DNA from: Pseudoalteromonas sp. H105
GTDB taxonomy: Bacteria; Pseudomonadota; Gammaproteobacteria; Enterobacterales; Alteromonadaceae
Reading direction: 5' to 3'
Length of the DNA stretch: 64,000 nucleotides
Assembly (NCBI RefSeq): GCF_001469215.1
Contig: NZ_LOFH01000008.1
Location: forward strand, 124,001 to 188,000
In this document: piece by piece, positions 46,467 to 56,200 of the stretch
Layout of the letters: the number at the start of each line of letters is the position of its first letter
Numbering within the stretch: the first letter of the stretch is position 1
Made by a program: the position numbers and the translations under genes
The notes under the pieces: model-generated
The model's database searches: none
What the model saw: the letters and a program-made list of their open reading frames with translations, nothing else
Told to the model about the DNA's origin: nothing

Positions 46467-46490
46467 AAAGAGGCGTTTGCCTCTTTATTG
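46467..46490. terminator. Bidirectional terminator
   Basis: AAAGAGGC/GCCTCTTT stem with GTTT loop, between the small charged protein and the convergent glutathione peroxidase gene. Confidence 0.82.
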
Positions 46491-46494
46491 ATTT

Positions 46495-46977
46495 TCACGC
46501 ACCGAGTGCTTTTCTTATATTATCTTCAATTGCTTCTGGTTTAGTAAAAGGTGCAAAACGTTTAATTGCTCTGCCATCTTTGCCGATTAAAAATTTAGTA
46601 AAGTTCCATTTTATTTTTCGCGTTATAAATCCAGGTAACTCTGATTTTAAATGCCTAAAGACTGGGTGGGCATGCTCGCCATTTACATCCACTTTGCTCA
46701 TGATTTGAAAATTAACGCCGTAATTTATTAAACAGCCTTGCTTTATTTGTGTCGCATTCCCAGGCTCTTGTTTACCAAATTGATTGCAAGGGAAGCCAAT
46801 AATAACTAAGCCTTGTGAATGGTATTTTTCATGAAGTGCCTGGAGCCCTTCGTATTGACCAGTAAAGCCGCATTGACTCGCTGTGTTGACAATTAGAACA
46901 ACTTTATCTTTAAAGTTATTAAATTCAATGTTTTGCCCTTGAAGGCTAGTGGCGCTAAGGTGGTAAAAATCATTCAT
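46495..46977 (-). CDS. Glutathione peroxidase (cysteine type)
   Basis: 160-residue thiol peroxidase reducing hydroperoxides. It shows NTASQCGFTGQYEGLQ (catalytic Cys), GFPCNQFGKQEPG (Gln), and KWNFTKFLIG (Trp-Asn of the tetrad). The bacterial Cys form often uses thioredoxin. No signal peptide, so cytoplasmic. Confidence 0.94.
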   Translation of the reverse strand: MNDFYHLSATSLQGQNIEFNNFKDKVVLIVNTASQCGFTGQYEGLQALHEKYHSQGLVIIGFPCNQFGKQEPGNATQIKQGCLINYGVNFQIMSKVDVNGEHAHPVFRHLKSELPGFITRKIKWNFTKFLIGKDGRAIKRFAPFTKPEAIEDNIRKALGA

Positions 46978-47044
46978 AATAAATACTTATTATTGTTGTT
47001 ATTTAAATTCTATCCTGAGTAGCGAAAGACTTAAAGGATAAAAT

Positions 47045-47914
47045 TTAAGCGTTGTTAAAGCTGCCCAGTAAATGTTCTATTAAAAGTCTTACTCGGTACG
47101 GCATTAGATCTTTACGCGGGTACACTAACCAAGAGGCATTATCACTGACTTGAAATTCATCAAGCAATGTAACTAATTTACCCGAAGCTAAATAAGGTTG
47201 CACGATATCGCTCGCTAAATGTGCAATACCTAAGCCCATTAATGTTGCATTGAGCAGTGCTTGAGGATGATTGCTACGCCAGTTTCCGTTGACTTTTACC
47301 TCTTTAATATCTCCGTTAAAACTGAAACGCCAACGTTTGTTCATAGCAATCAAGCAATTGTGTTCAATTAATTGTGAGGGGTTATGTGGTGGAGCATTGG
47401 TTGCTAAATATTCCGGACTGGCTACCAAGGTCATAACGCGTGGGCATAGTGGCCGTGCAATTAAATTGGAGTCTTGCATACGACCAAAACGAATGGCTAA
47501 ATCAAACCCTTCTTCAACTAAGTCTACATTGCGGTTATTGAAGTCCATATCAATTTCAACCTCTGGGTAGCGCTTAACAAAATCAACTATTTTAGGGGCA
47601 ACGGTGGTTGCAACAAACTCACCTGCACCGGTAATGCGAATGAGCCCTTTTGGTTGCCTTTGCTCACCTTGTAGTTGGGTGTTCGCATCGAGTAGCTCTT
47701 GCTTAATTGTTTTGAGCTTTATGGCATATTCTCGTCCTGCATCTGTGAGACTTATTTTTCGTGTGGTTCTTTGAAATAACACGGAACCTAGCCGGTTTTC
47801 TAGTTGTTGTATTTGGCGGCTGATATGTGACGTTGAAACTTCCATCGCTTTTGCTGCGTGAGTAAAGCTGCCATGCTCGACGACATGTAAAAATTCATCT
47901 AAACCTTGCCACAT
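47045..47914 (-). CDS. LysR-family transcriptional regulator
   Basis: 289 residues: N-terminal winged HTH (HAAKAMEVSTSHISRQIQQLENRLGS) and a periplasmic-binding-like effector domain (RITGAGEFVATTVAP, DLAIRFG). It is divergent from the YqhD-like alcohol dehydrogenase gene with about 170 bp between, so it probably controls it. The effector is unknown; aldehyde stress is a reasonable guess. Confidence 0.93.
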   Translation of the reverse strand: MWQGLDEFLHVVEHGSFTHAAKAMEVSTSHISRQIQQLENRLGSVLFQRTTRKISLTDAGREYAIKLKTIKQELLDANTQLQGEQRQPKGLIRITGAGEFVATTVAPKIVDFVKRYPEVEIDMDFNNRNVDLVEEGFDLAIRFGRMQDSNLIARPLCPRVMTLVASPEYLATNAPPHNPSQLIEHNCLIAMNKRWRFSFNGDIKEVKVNGNWRSNHPQALLNATLMGLGIAHLASDIVQPYLASGKLVTLLDEFQVSDNASWLVYPRKDLMPYRVRLLIEHLLGSFNNA

Positions 47915-48083
47915 TATTTTGACTCATAAAGTAAGTAATCGCACTATATTGTATTAATTGTTGCAGCTGTGCAAAAGTGATTGCCCAATTACTGCCTTTA
48001 ATTTAGCATTTAAAGGCTTACAATTAGCTGGTCAGATTATTTTCGCTCACGTTAATGAGCCTCTATCAAGCCATGGAGCAAGC

Positions 48084-49238
48084 ATGTTAAATTTTAGTTT
48101 TTCAAACCCAACCAAAATCCACTTTGGCGAGCAGCAAATCGCATCAATTAAGCATGAAATTCCAGCCGATGCCAAGGTTCTGGTGACGTACGGCGGTGGC
48201 AGTATTAAAAAGAATGGTATTTATGAGCAAGTTGCAGCTGCTTTGAGTGAGCACTCATGGTTTGAATTTGCGGGTATTGAGCCAAATCCAAGTTATCAAA
48301 CATGCATGAAAGCAGTTGAGTTGGTTCAAGAAAAGCAGATTGATTATATTCTTGCTGTTGGGGGAGGCTCTGTCATTGATGGCAGTAAATTTATTGCCGC
48401 AGCGGCGCAATATGACGGTGAACCATGGGATATTTTGGCCAAAGGTGGCGAAATCAAATCTGCTATCGCTTTAGGTGTAGTGCTAACATTGCCAGCAACT
48501 GGCTCTGAGTCAAATTCATTTAGTGTGGTTTCAAACCTTGAAAGTCACGATAAATTACCGTTTGCCAGCCCATTTGTGCAACCGCAGTTTGCAGTACTCG
48601 ATCCTGCTGTAACTTATTCGCTACCTAAACGCCAAGTTGCAAATGGCATTGTTGATGCGTTTGTTCATACCATGGAGCAATACCTTACATATGATGTCGG
48701 TGCTAAATTACAAGATCGTTTCGCTGAAGGTATCTTGATGACACTTATTGAAGAAGGCCCTAAAGCGTTCAGTGAGCCTGATAACTACAAGGTACGTGCG
48801 AATATTATGTGGTCAGCAACAATGGCGTTGAATGGTTTAATTGGTGCTGGTGTGCCACAGGATTGGGCAACGCATATGTTAGGTCATGAAATGACCGCAG
48901 TATACGGTTTAGACCATGCACAAACATTAGCGGTTGTTTTACCACGCATGATGGCTGAACAAAAAGAAACAAAGCGCGGTAAAATTCTACAGTATGCGGA
49001 TCGTGTTTTAGGTTTGGATATCAGCGATGAAGAGCACGCAATAAATCAAGCGATTGCTAAAACGGAAGCGTTTTTCCACAGTGTGAATATGCCAACACGT
49101 TTAAGTGATTATGAGCTTGGCGAAGACGTTGCTGATAAAATTGTTGAGCAACTTGAGCGCCATGGTATGACTGCACTAGGTGAGAGAGAGCAAGTCACAC
49201 TGGATAAGAGCCGTGCTATTTTACTAGCCAGCGTGTGA
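48084..49238 (+). CDS. Iron-containing alcohol dehydrogenase (YqhD-like aldehyde reductase)
   Basis: About 384 residues of the group III ADH fold. It shows the NAD(P) glycine loop YGGGSIKKNGIYEQV, GGGSVIDGSKFIA, LPATGSESNSFSV and the metal ligands Asp/His/His/His in VDAFVHTMEQY, LGHEMTAVYGLDHAQTLA. The ATG at 48084 has GGAG 5 nt before it; the frame open upstream to 47958 lacks this. It would reduce aldehydes with NADPH. Confidence 0.93.
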   Translation: MLNFSFSNPTKIHFGEQQIASIKHEIPADAKVLVTYGGGSIKKNGIYEQVAAALSEHSWFEFAGIEPNPSYQTCMKAVELVQEKQIDYILAVGGGSVIDGSKFIAAAAQYDGEPWDILAKGGEIKSAIALGVVLTLPATGSESNSFSVVSNLESHDKLPFASPFVQPQFAVLDPAVTYSLPKRQVANGIVDAFVHTMEQYLTYDVGAKLQDRFAEGILMTLIEEGPKAFSEPDNYKVRANIMWSATMALNGLIGAGVPQDWATHMLGHEMTAVYGLDHAQTLAVVLPRMMAEQKETKRGKILQYADRVLGLDISDEEHAINQAIAKTEAFFHSVNMPTRLSDYELGEDVADKIVEQLERHGMTALGEREQVTLDKSRAILLASV

Positions 49239-49248
49239 ATTTAGTCAC

Positions 49249-49548
49249 CTAGTTTAATATTAAAAACAAACCCATACCAACCACTGTCGTGTAGTAAATG
49301 TTGTGTGTTTTGTACGCGACTAAAACCGCTGCAATTGCAGCACTCAGGTATGGGTTTTGCCAATCTAAATTAATCCCTTCATCATTTACAAATACAATAG
49401 GCACCCAAATTGCGGTCAGTACTGCGGGTGCACTAAAACTGAGAAATTGCTGCATTTTTGGGCCGACCTTAAATGGCAAGGCGCGGTGCAAAAATAAATA
49501 GCGGGTGAAAAATGTAATGCAAGCCATAAGTAAGATAGTAGTCATCAT
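49249..49548 (-). CDS. azlD: AzlD-family branched-chain amino-acid export subunit
   Basis: About 99 residues with four hydrophobic helices (TTILLMACITFFTRYLF, FLSFSAPAVLTAIWV, LSAAIAAVLVAYKT, GMGLFLILN). The start at 49548 gives an ATGA overlap with azlC; ATG at 49545 is an alternative. It works with AzlC to export branched-chain or similar amino acids. Confidence 0.88.
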   Translation of the reverse strand: MMTTILLMACITFFTRYLFLHRALPFKVGPKMQQFLSFSAPAVLTAIWVPIVFVNDEGINLDWQNPYLSAAIAAVLVAYKTHNIYYTTVVGMGLFLILN

Positions 49549-50240
49549 TGGCTGTGCTCCTGTTTTGACTGTAAACGACTGACACCATAGCCTACGGACA
49601 TTGCACTCAGGGCCGCTGCAACAAGCCATAATTCAAAATGTAGACTTTTTAAAACGGTTGCAACAACACCCGCAGTAAGCACTGTTAACAAGGTCGCAAG
49701 ATTTTTAATGCCGGGGATCACTAAAGCAATAAAGGTTGCCGCGATAGCAAAATCTAACCCTAAGTTTGTTAAATCTGGTAATAAACTGCCTGCTACAATG
49801 CCAATTAGCGTCCATAAGTTCCATGCTATATAAAAACTAAACCCCGCACTGAGTGCATAAATTAAACGTGTTTTAGTTCGATAGGCTTTACGATGGTGAG
49901 AAAAAGCAAACAATTCGTCAGTAAGCACAAAGCTCACCGGTAACCGCCATCTTAACGGTTGATCAATCACTTTGTGGCGCACAGCCAAACCATACAAAAA
50001 GTGACGAGAGCTAATAATGAAAGTGGTAAATAAAATTGTGAGCAGTGGCGTATTACCCGCTATAAGTTCAATAGCAACCAATTGTGCAGAGCCTGCAAAC
50101 ACTAATAATGACATGGCTTGCGTTTCATAAGCGCTAAAGCCATTTTGAATTGCTAAAGAGCCGCATAGAATGCCCCATGGGATCACCGCTAAACACAGTG
50201 GTAACATATCTAAGAACCCTTTAAGTAACGCTTTCTTCAC
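49545..50240 (-). CDS. azlC: AzlC-family branched-chain amino-acid exporter
   Basis: 231 residues with about six or seven helices. Family stretches are PLCLAVIPWGILCGSLAIQNGFS, AGSAQLVAIELIA, and FIISSRHFLYGLAV, plus DELFAFSHH. The start is GTG (50240) with GGG about 7 nt before. It follows the AraC-type regulator by about 11 bp. Confidence 0.9.
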   Translation of the reverse strand: MKKALLKGFLDMLPLCLAVIPWGILCGSLAIQNGFSAYETQAMSLLVFAGSAQLVAIELIAGNTPLLTILFTTFIISSRHFLYGLAVRHKVIDQPLRWRLPVSFVLTDELFAFSHHRKAYRTKTRLIYALSAGFSFYIAWNLWTLIGIVAGSLLPDLTNLGLDFAIAATFIALVIPGIKNLATLLTVLTAGVVATVLKSLHFELWLVAAALSAMSVGYGVSRLQSKQEHSQ

Positions 50241-50251
50241 TGTTTTACCCT

Positions 50252-51082
50252 TTATTTTTTTGAGCTAAAGAGATTTCGATATTGACCCGGTGTTATGCCA
50301 AGACGAGCTTTAAAATGATGGTGTAAGTGGCTTTGATCATGAAAGCCACACTCATGTGCTACTTGGCTAACGTTTAAGCCATGTTTTAATAATGTTTTTG
50401 CTTGAAAAATACGGCGCTGTATTTGATAGGCGTGTGGCGTTAAACCATATTGTTTTTTATATTGGCGAATAAAATGAAATGGACTCATATGGCTAAGTGC
50501 TGCAAGCCTCTCAAGGCTAACTTCTTCACAACAAAAGGCATCTAGGTACTGTTGTGCGTAGGTAAGGTTTGATTTTGATTTAAGTTTTTTTAATTCTCGA
50601 TAGTCTTGTTTAAACGACAGCATTAATTGGGTCATCACACTGTAAAATAGGCTTTCGGTGTGAAGTTGGTTGTTTGTTTTTGTGGTTAAGCAGTTTAATA
50701 ATTGATGTAACTGAAGCTTTAAAGAGTGATTGTTATAAACAGCGCTATCAAAATAAGGGGCGCCGCAGCGAATACCATTTAACTCTTGCGATAGCTCTGC
50801 AAACTGCTCTGGACGTGGGTACATAGCGCGATAAGCCCAACCCGTTTCTGTAGCCGTTTGACCGTTATGAATTTGATCAGCATTGACTAAAATAATACTA
50901 TTTGTCGGTGCGATATGATTACTGCCGCTTCGATAAAACTTTTGAGCTCCTGAATCAATTAGACCAATGGTATAACCTTCATGACTGTGGCGCGAAAAAT
51001 TTTGATGCGTAAAGCGTGCTTGTAAGACTTCTAATCCACCTAACTTTTCATGGTAAAAAAAAGTTGATTGTTCATCTTTCAT
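50252..51082 (-). CDS. AraC-family transcriptional regulator
   Basis: About 276 residues: an N-terminal cupin-like sensing domain (RHSHEGYTIGLIDSGAQKFYR, ILVNADQIHNGQ) and a C-terminal double HTH (SLERLAALSHMSPFHFIRQYKKQYGLTP, VSQVAHECGFHDQSHLHHHFKARLG). The ATG at 51082 is chosen; the frame extends upstream but reads less like a domain. It is upstream of and close to azlC-azlD and probably regulates them. Confidence 0.9.
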   Translation of the reverse strand: MKDEQSTFFYHEKLGGLEVLQARFTHQNFSRHSHEGYTIGLIDSGAQKFYRSGSNHIAPTNSIILVNADQIHNGQTATETGWAYRAMYPRPEQFAELSQELNGIRCGAPYFDSAVYNNHSLKLQLHQLLNCLTTKTNNQLHTESLFYSVMTQLMLSFKQDYRELKKLKSKSNLTYAQQYLDAFCCEEVSLERLAALSHMSPFHFIRQYKKQYGLTPHAYQIQRRIFQAKTLLKHGLNVSQVAHECGFHDQSHLHHHFKARLGITPGQYRNLFSSKK

Positions 51083-51263
51083 TTGCACTACTTCTGCTAT
51101 CTTACGGTTATTTAATTCGAGTATATCTAAATTGATATACAAAGCTTGTAAAAAATTGCTCATAGTAGGACATGAAAAGTCACAATTCGACGAGTTCAAT
51201 AGGCGTATAAAGTTGTATGTGGCATTATCACGTAAGAGACACATTTAAGGGGGATGAATTTCG

Positions 51264-51935
51264 ATGGTTCAGCAAGTTTTGCAGAAAGTTAAAGTATGGG
51301 ATGGCTTTATCCGCAGTTTTCATTGGTTGTTAGTTGTTGCGATTGCGACGCTGTATTTTAGTGCTGAAGAAGGCATGATGGAATTGCACTTTATCGCTGG
51401 GTATTTCACATTAGCCTTGCTGTTAACTCGGCTTGTCTGGGGAGTCATTGGTAGTCAAACTGCAAAGTTGAGCGCGCTCCTGTACTCACCTATTGCTGCA
51501 ATAAAGTCATTCAAGCTTGGTGATACAAAGCCAGGCCATGGAGCAGCTGGTAGCTATATGGTCATCGCATTTTTTATTTTAGTTTTGACACAATTAATTA
51601 GCGGTTTAATGACCACAGATGACATTTTAACAGATGGGCCCTTAGTACAATACGCCTCCAGTAATGTGGTTGAGTGGGCTGGTTGGGTCCACCATAATAA
51701 CTTTGACCTGCTGTTTTATGCGATTATTTTACACGTTGCGGCTATTATTGTTTATCGTATAAAGGGCAAAAAGCTGGTTAAAGCAATGATCACAGGGCGA
51801 GCTGATAATGCACAATTGAGCGATGATTCTAATGTTGTTAAATCGCCTTTGCTCGCTTTTATTATTTTTGTGATTTTGCTCGTTGTGTTAATGGCAACGT
51901 GGGGAGCTGAACCACTCAGTTACTTATTTAGTTGA
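51264..51935 (+). CDS. Cytochrome b561/b6-type membrane protein
   Basis: 223 residues with four core membrane helices and a fifth at the C-terminus. Heme histidines are seen in SFHWLLVV, MELHFIAGYFTLALLL, HHNNFDLLFYAIILHVAAI. RVWD/KVWDGFIRSFHW start matches the bacterial cytochrome b561 group. It passes electrons across the inner membrane; the neighbouring convergent cytochrome c' gene is a possible partner. Confidence 0.9.
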   Translation: MVQQVLQKVKVWDGFIRSFHWLLVVAIATLYFSAEEGMMELHFIAGYFTLALLLTRLVWGVIGSQTAKLSALLYSPIAAIKSFKLGDTKPGHGAAGSYMVIAFFILVLTQLISGLMTTDDILTDGPLVQYASSNVVEWAGWVHHNNFDLLFYAIILHVAAIIVYRIKGKKLVKAMITGRADNAQLSDDSNVVKSPLLAFIIFVILLVVLMATWGAEPLSYLFS

Positions 51936-51949
51936 GCAAAATAGTGATA

Positions 51950-51979
51950 AAAAACGGGGCCCTATTGGCCCCGTTTTTT
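51950..51979. terminator. Bidirectional terminator
   Basis: AAAACGGGGCC/GGCCCCGTTTT stem with CTATT loop and T tracts on both strands, between the convergent cytochrome b561 and cytochrome c' genes. Confidence 0.94.
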
Positions 51980-51995
51980 ATAGCGTGTGTGTATC

Positions 51996-52448
51996 TTAGT
52001 CTTTAAAAGACTTATGACAATCTTTACAGCCTTTAGCCCACGGACCAAACGCTTTAGCGATAAGCTTTTTGTCACCGGTTTGTGCAGCAACAGCTAATTC
52101 ATCAGCATATTGCTGAAATGCAGCCGCTTTTTTCATGAACGTTTCATTATCGCTCCAGATAGCAGGTAAAGCAGACGTATCACCTTTGTCTGTGCCTGCA
52201 CCAAATGCTTCCCATGGCATCTTTGACAATGCTGCCGCATTATTGGCGCGATGTTTAAAGCGCTCAGCATCAAAGTCTACTTTGCCTTTAAGCATGTCAC
52301 CCATATCGCCGATTTGTACGCGGATCATAGAAAATGCAGCTTTGCGATACTCAATCGCATCGCTAGGCTTTTCAAATGTCGCGTTAGCTGATGCGCCCAA
52401 TGTCAGGGTCGATAATACCGCCCCTAAAAAAATATGTTTTAATTTCAT
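51996..52448 (-). CDS. Cytochrome c' (class II c-type cytochrome)
   Basis: 150 residues with a signal peptide (MKLKHIFLGAVLSTLTLGASA) and a four-helix bundle mature part, ending with the heme site CKDCHKSF near the C-terminus, as in cytochromes c'. Periplasmic; may bind NO or transfer electrons. Confidence 0.94.
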   Translation of the reverse strand: MKLKHIFLGAVLSTLTLGASANATFEKPSDAIEYRKAAFSMIRVQIGDMGDMLKGKVDFDAERFKHRANNAAALSKMPWEAFGAGTDKGDTSALPAIWSDNETFMKKAAAFQQYADELAVAAQTGDKKLIAKAFGPWAKGCKDCHKSFKD

Positions 52449-52571
52449 TCCTTTTGCCCCTTTATAGGTTATATAAGCAGTACCAAGTAAGTTGTATCTT
52501 AGCCTTAATAATAATACAAGTGTATTGCGGTTAAACTAATAGTGCACTAATCGCTTTATTTTTACTCATTC

Positions 52572-53042
52572 TCAATCATTGATATCAATGTCAGCAAATA
52601 TCATACCTCGGCGCATGCTGCGTGTGGCCAAGAATACTTCACCTAATAAAGACATAAATGCGCAAATTAACAATGCCATTGCACCAACAAAACAACTACC
52701 AATAGTAACACCGAGGTTAACAGCTTGAATATGTGACAAAAAAAGCAACATCACTACGGCACATACAAGCACAGCACTTAACACGCTCAAACTAAATGCG
52801 ACATGAATACATCGCGAGCGCTTCAGTAAGGCTCTAAGTTCTGTCGTAAGCGATATATTAAACTCTTCGTCGATACTCACTTTCAATTTTCGTTCCAGTT
52901 GCCTAGCACGGTCTGTGATTCGGGCTAAACGATTAGAAAGAACGCCAAGGGTTGCTGCAATACCCGTAATTAAAAAAACGGGCGCTACCGCAGTTTGTAT
53001 TACTTTGGCCATTGTTAATATGTTAATAACTTCTGAGTTCAT
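52572..53042 (-). CDS. DUF2721 membrane protein
   Basis: 156 residues with three membrane helices (about 12-35, 85-105, 110-135) and a charged cytoplasmic loop (NRLARITDRARQLERKL) typical of DUF2721. Function unknown. Start at 53042 reads MNSEVINIL; a shorter start at MAKVIQ is possible. Confidence 0.82.
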   Translation of the reverse strand: MNSEVINILTMAKVIQTAVAPVFLITGIAATLGVLSNRLARITDRARQLERKLKVSIDEEFNISLTTELRALLKRSRCIHVAFSLSVLSAVLVCAVVMLLFLSHIQAVNLGVTIGSCFVGAMALLICAFMSLLGEVFLATRSMRRGMIFADIDIND

Positions 53043-53233
53043 TTATTCACTTTTCCTCGCGACTTTGTGTATTTTTCATTTTTATTTACAAACTTTCACA
53101 AATGGGTTTTTTGGTTTAACTTCTTTTATAACATAGTGTTAGTGCAGTGCCTTGAGTGTATTTCATTCTATTTGTAATTGGATTGTAACTGTGTTGTTGC
53201 CATTTTCAGTGTGGTAGTTTTATATTAGGCATC

Positions 53234-53249
53234 AGTATATGTTTATACT
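53234..53249. promoter_or_regulatory. Inverted repeat before the S8 protease gene
   Basis: AGTATA-TGTT-TATACT, 43-58 bp upstream of the ATG. The right half TATACT could also be the -10 hexamer. It may be an operator or only a promoter by chance. Confidence 0.3.
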
Positions 53250-53291
53250 CACGTTAGACACCATAAAACATAACACATCCCAGGGGAAATC

Positions 53292-56200
53292 ATGTCTAAG
53301 AATTTAATAAAAAGAACCGCAGTTGCAACAGCTGTTACCAGCGTACTTATTGCAGGTGCTGCAAACGCAAATTCAATTAACCAATCAGCACTAAAGCACC
53401 AAGGTTACACGCCAATTTCTCAAGCTGACGTCGCTGATAAAAAAGAGCCAACGTCTTTCCTTGTTGTATTAAAAGCAACCACAGCCGCTGATATGATGGA
53501 GCAAGGTACATATAGTGTATCTAGCGCTCGCGCGAGCTACGACAATGTTCAAACTTTACAAAGCCAAGTTAAAGACAAGTTATTTTCGCTTGACTCAAAC
53601 GTAAGAATTCTTGGTGAAACAAAAATATTAGCACCTACTTTGATTATCCAAGCAAGCCCTGGCGCACTTGAAAAGATTAAAAATGACCCACGTGTAGACC
53701 GTGTTTTACCAATGTTTGATTACGACCTACATGTAGCAGCTACAGCAGATTACATCAAAGCAACACCAGTAGTGAACGGCGGTATGTATACTGGTTCAAC
53801 ACAAAAAGTGGCCGTGCTAGATACCGGTATTGATTACACTCACGCAATCTTTGGTGGTGCAGGTACCGTTGAAGCTTATGATGAAGCGCAAGCAGATCCT
53901 ACTATGGTTACATGGCCGCAAGGTCAGGTAATGGGTGGTTACGACTTTATGCGTGACGACGCGGATCCAATTGAAAATGATCCTGAAAACCCTACAGATG
54001 AAGACTCTCCAACAAGCCATGGTACATCGGTTTCTCACTCTGTAACGGGTATTGCGCCTAATGTAGAGCTATATGTTTACTCTGTGTGTGGTGGCGGTTG
54101 TCCTAGTGCAGCACAATCTGCAGCACTTGAAGCGGCAATGGATCCAAATGGTGACGGTGATACATCTGACCGTGTAGACGTTATTAACATGTCTCTAGGT
54201 GGTGAATTTGGTGACACTTGGGTTGGTGGTGGTACACAGTATCTAATCCAACAAGCTGTTGAAGCTGGCGTAAACGTTGTTATCTCTGCAGGTAATGATG
54301 GTGATAACCCATTCCGTATTGGTGGCCCATCTACTACACCTAATGCGCTTTCTGTTGGTGCGATGACTCACCCTGCAAATGATGTTGGTGTGGCTTCAGG
54401 TTCTGTGGCTGGTACTGAAACAGTTATTCAACCTTCAAACTTTGGCCCACAGACAGCGTTTGCAATGACTGAAGCAGATGCAGAAGTTATTTACCCTGAA
54501 GCAAATCAAAATGGCTGTGAAGCATTCGCTGATGAAATTGATTTCACCGGTAAAGCAGTGTTGATTGACCGTGGTGCGTGTGCGTTTACACAAAAAGTAC
54601 TTAATGCTCAAGCACGTGGTGCAGCATTTGTATTTATCGCAAATAATAATGATGATGGCACACCTGCGCCAATGGGTGGCTTTGATGCTGACGTTACTAT
54701 TCGTAACGTCGGTATTAACTTTGCTGCGGGTGCAGCGATGAAAGCTCAGTTAGAAGCCGGAAATGCAGCAACATATAGCATCATGGTTGAGCGCAGAGTA
54801 ACAGCCGGTGCCGTTGCTTCATTCTCATCTCGTGGTCCATCAATGGATGGCTTACTAAAACCTGAAATTACAGCTCCTGGTACTGATATCATGGTTGCTG
54901 CAACAGGCACGCAAGATGGCCTTGCTCCAGCGACAGGTACCTCATTCTCAGGTCCGATCACTGCGGGTGCAGTTGCACTTGTTCGTGAAGCACATCCAAC
55001 ACGCTCAGCGCTTGAAATCAAAGCAACAATCATGAATGCTGCTGACCTTAACGTTACTGTAGACCCTCTTACAATCAACCCTGATTCACCACTTGCGCCT
55101 ATTAGCTTAATTGGTGCTGGTTTAGTTGATGTAGAAAAAGCGGTTAACCTACCTGTTGCTGCATGGGTTGTAGATGACGAGTACCAAACAGCACAAGCTG
55201 CATTGTCATTTGGTCTTGAGCGTATGACTGAAATGAGCAGCTTCACTAAAACTGTTACATTGAAAAACTTCTCAGACGAAGATAAAACATATGATCTTCG
55301 TATTGAAGAGCGCTTCATGAACGACGCTGACTCAGGTGCAGTTAGCTTTGATATCCCACGTAGTGTTACAGTTGCTGCAAACGAAGAAACCACATTTGAA
55401 GTAACAATGACAGTTGATCCAACCATGTTGCATGACTGGACATTGGAAAACCCGTTCAGTGCTGACGATTTAGCTGCACGTAGCCCTTCATTAACAATGG
55501 CAGAATTTGATGGCGCATTAGTATTTGATGATACATCAACGACTGATACGGATCATGATTTACATGTTGTCTATCACGCACTGCCTAAAGCAGGTGCAGA
55601 GCTTGAGTTTGCTTTCGAAGACGTTGATGGTGTAACTGAGCTAGTTGTTGAAAACGTAGGTGCAGTTGATGTTTCACCAATCGCTGAGCAAGTAGTTGCT
55701 AATAGCCCTCAAAACGATGAAGCTGACTTTGATATCTTAAGCACAACATTTGCTGCTTATGCGTCTGAAAATTGTGATTCAGGTGTATTTATCACCTCTT
55801 CAATCCAACTACGTGACGAAATTACTCATATGCGCCAAGTTGGTGTTCGTATGAACTTGGACACTGATAACGATGGTGTTTATGATCACTTCATGATGAA
55901 TTTAAACGATGTAGGTCGTTCAGCTGCCATCCCAGGACGTAGCCGTACATTAATTGGTTCAATTGACGCTGATGGTAATGACGGATGGATGTGGGGCACA
56001 CCTATGTTCCATGAAGCTGGTGAAAGTACAGTAACATTCTCTGGTTGTAGTGAATTAATGGGCTTAAATGCAGATATGCTTGGCGGTCAAATCAACATCC
56101 AAGCTTCAGTCGGTTACCCGAGCTACCAAGCAGGCGTTTATTTTGAAACAGATTCAGCTGTAGGTTCAACAACCTTTACTGGTAACCCTACAGTATCAAT

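Noticed and set aside
54746..55426. 226-residue minus-strand frame inside the S8 protease
   Set aside because: Low-complexity Ser/Val/Ala composition, opposite to a well-supported protease domain.
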